Of a stretch of 64,000 nt of DNA, positions 63,468 through 64,000 are shown piece by piece. Numbering within the stretch: position 1 is the stretch's first letter; each line of letters starts with the position of its first letter. Source of the DNA: an uncultured Rhodospirillales bacterium (GTDB lineage Bacteria; Pseudomonadota; Alphaproteobacteria; Acetobacterales; Acetobacteraceae); the NCBI GenBank assembly GCA_903835235.1, contig CAILMF010000005.1, positions 1 to 64,000 of the forward strand, given 5' to 3'. The notes under the pieces were generated by a model. It saw only the letters and a program-made list of their open reading frames with translations. It did no database searches and was not told the DNA's origin. Made by a program: the position numbers and the translations under genes.

Positions 63468-64000
63468 TCAGTGGCTGAGGATGTCCGGGTCTTCGTAGCC
63501 CAGCAGGTCCAGCTCGCCGCGGGCGGGCAGGAAGCGGAACACATCCTGCGCCAGGGCGAGCCGGCCCTCGCGGATCAGCAGCGCTTCCAGCCGGGCCCAG
63601 AGGGCGTGCAGGTACAGCACGTCCGAGGCGGCGTAGTTCTGCTGGTCCACGGTCAGCTCGGGCGCGCCCCAGTCGCTGGATTGCTGCTGCTTGGAGACGT
63701 CCTGGCCGACCAGCTGGGCCAGCAGGTCCTTCAGGCCATGGCGGTCGGTGAAGGTGCGCACCAGCTTGGCGGCGACCTTGGTGCAGGCCACGGGCGTGGT
63801 CCGGACGCCGAGCCAACGGTAAAGCGCGGCGCAGTCGAAGCGGGCGAAATGGAAAAGCTTGGTGACCTCGGGGTCGGTCAGCAGGCGCTTCAGGTTCGGT
63901 GCGCCGTAGCCCTGGCCGCCCAGCGATTCGGGGATGAGCTGCACCAGATGCGCGTTGCCGTCGCCCGACGAGAGCTGCACGAGGCAGAGCCGGTCGCGGT
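63468..64000 (-). CDS. rnd: Ribonuclease D (3'-5' exonuclease), partial
   Basis: The C-terminal 176 codons of an RNase D-type DEDDy exonuclease whose 5' end is beyond the window; the frame stays open to the edge (LCLVQLSSGDGNAHLVQL). HFARFDCAALYRWLG is ExoII (Asp) and NYAASDVLYLHALW is ExoIII (Tyr, Asp). The HRDC domains of E. coli RNase D are absent, as in the short alphaproteobacterial forms. It acts in tRNA 3' maturation. It is convergent with hpf. Confidence 0.9.
   Translation of the reverse strand, partial: RDRLCLVQLSSGDGNAHLVQLIPESLGGQGYGAPNLKRLLTDPEVTKLFHFARFDCAALYRWLGVRTTPVACTKVAAKLVRTFTDRHGLKDLLAQLVGQDVSKQQQSSDWGAPELTVDQQNYAASDVLYLHALWARLEALLIREGRLALAQDVFRFLPARGELDLLGYEDPDILSH

Overview
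The window is very GC-rich chromosomal DNA with G or C at nearly every third codon position. It reads as an alphaproteobacterium, most likely an Acetobacteraceae (Roseomonas-like) organism. That assignment is inferred from gene content: the kdsD-lptC-lptA-lptB-rpoN-hpf order, the Hsp20-DUF1150 pair, a DUF2336 protein, and several Bug-type (tripartite tricarboxylate) solute receptors without their membrane partners. No rRNA, tRNA, CRISPR array, prophage or intact insertion sequence is visible.

Housekeeping blocks sit at both ends. At the left are clpS-clpA (N-degron adaptor and unfoldase). At the right are dapD-dapE (lysine/diaminopimelate synthesis), truA-fmt and def (tRNA pseudouridylation, Met-tRNA formylation, deformylation), an Hsp20 gene with a probable ROSE RNA thermometer plus DUF1150, then kdsD-lptCAB-rpoN-hpf (LPS Kdo precursor and export, sigma-54, ribosome hibernation) and a partial rnd.

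The middle (about 3.4-47 kb) is a run of transport and catabolic operons. (1) A cyanate/nitrate-type ABC system (receptor, permease, ATPase) whose ATPase is fused in frame to a complete cyanase, behind a near-consensus sigma-54 promoter. (2) A MarR-linked divergent locus: HpcH aldolase, Bug receptor and FMN oxidase on one side, an unusual metallo-beta-lactamase-fold protein plus MarR on the other, with a palindromic operator between them. (3) A secreted CHAT (caspase-like) protease candidate divergent from a Tat-exported protein with a peptidoglycan-binding C-terminus. (4) MmgE/PrpD, SDR and CinA-type genes. (5) A complete livGFHMK-type ABC operon. (6) An aconitase paralogue, Bug receptor, Rieske dioxygenase, iron alcohol dehydrogenase, esterase and SDR, all colinear. 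(7) HyuA-HyuB-dialkylglycine decarboxylase. (8) A TetR-controlled operon of flavin monooxygenase, VOC protein, Bug receptor and a split TPP decarboxylase.

Intergenic spaces carry at least two families of palindromic repeats whose copies show compensatory stem changes. A toxin-antitoxin module plus a domesticated transposase-like gene (with a G-quadruplex motif at its 5' end) lies between def and fmt, which are usually adjacent.
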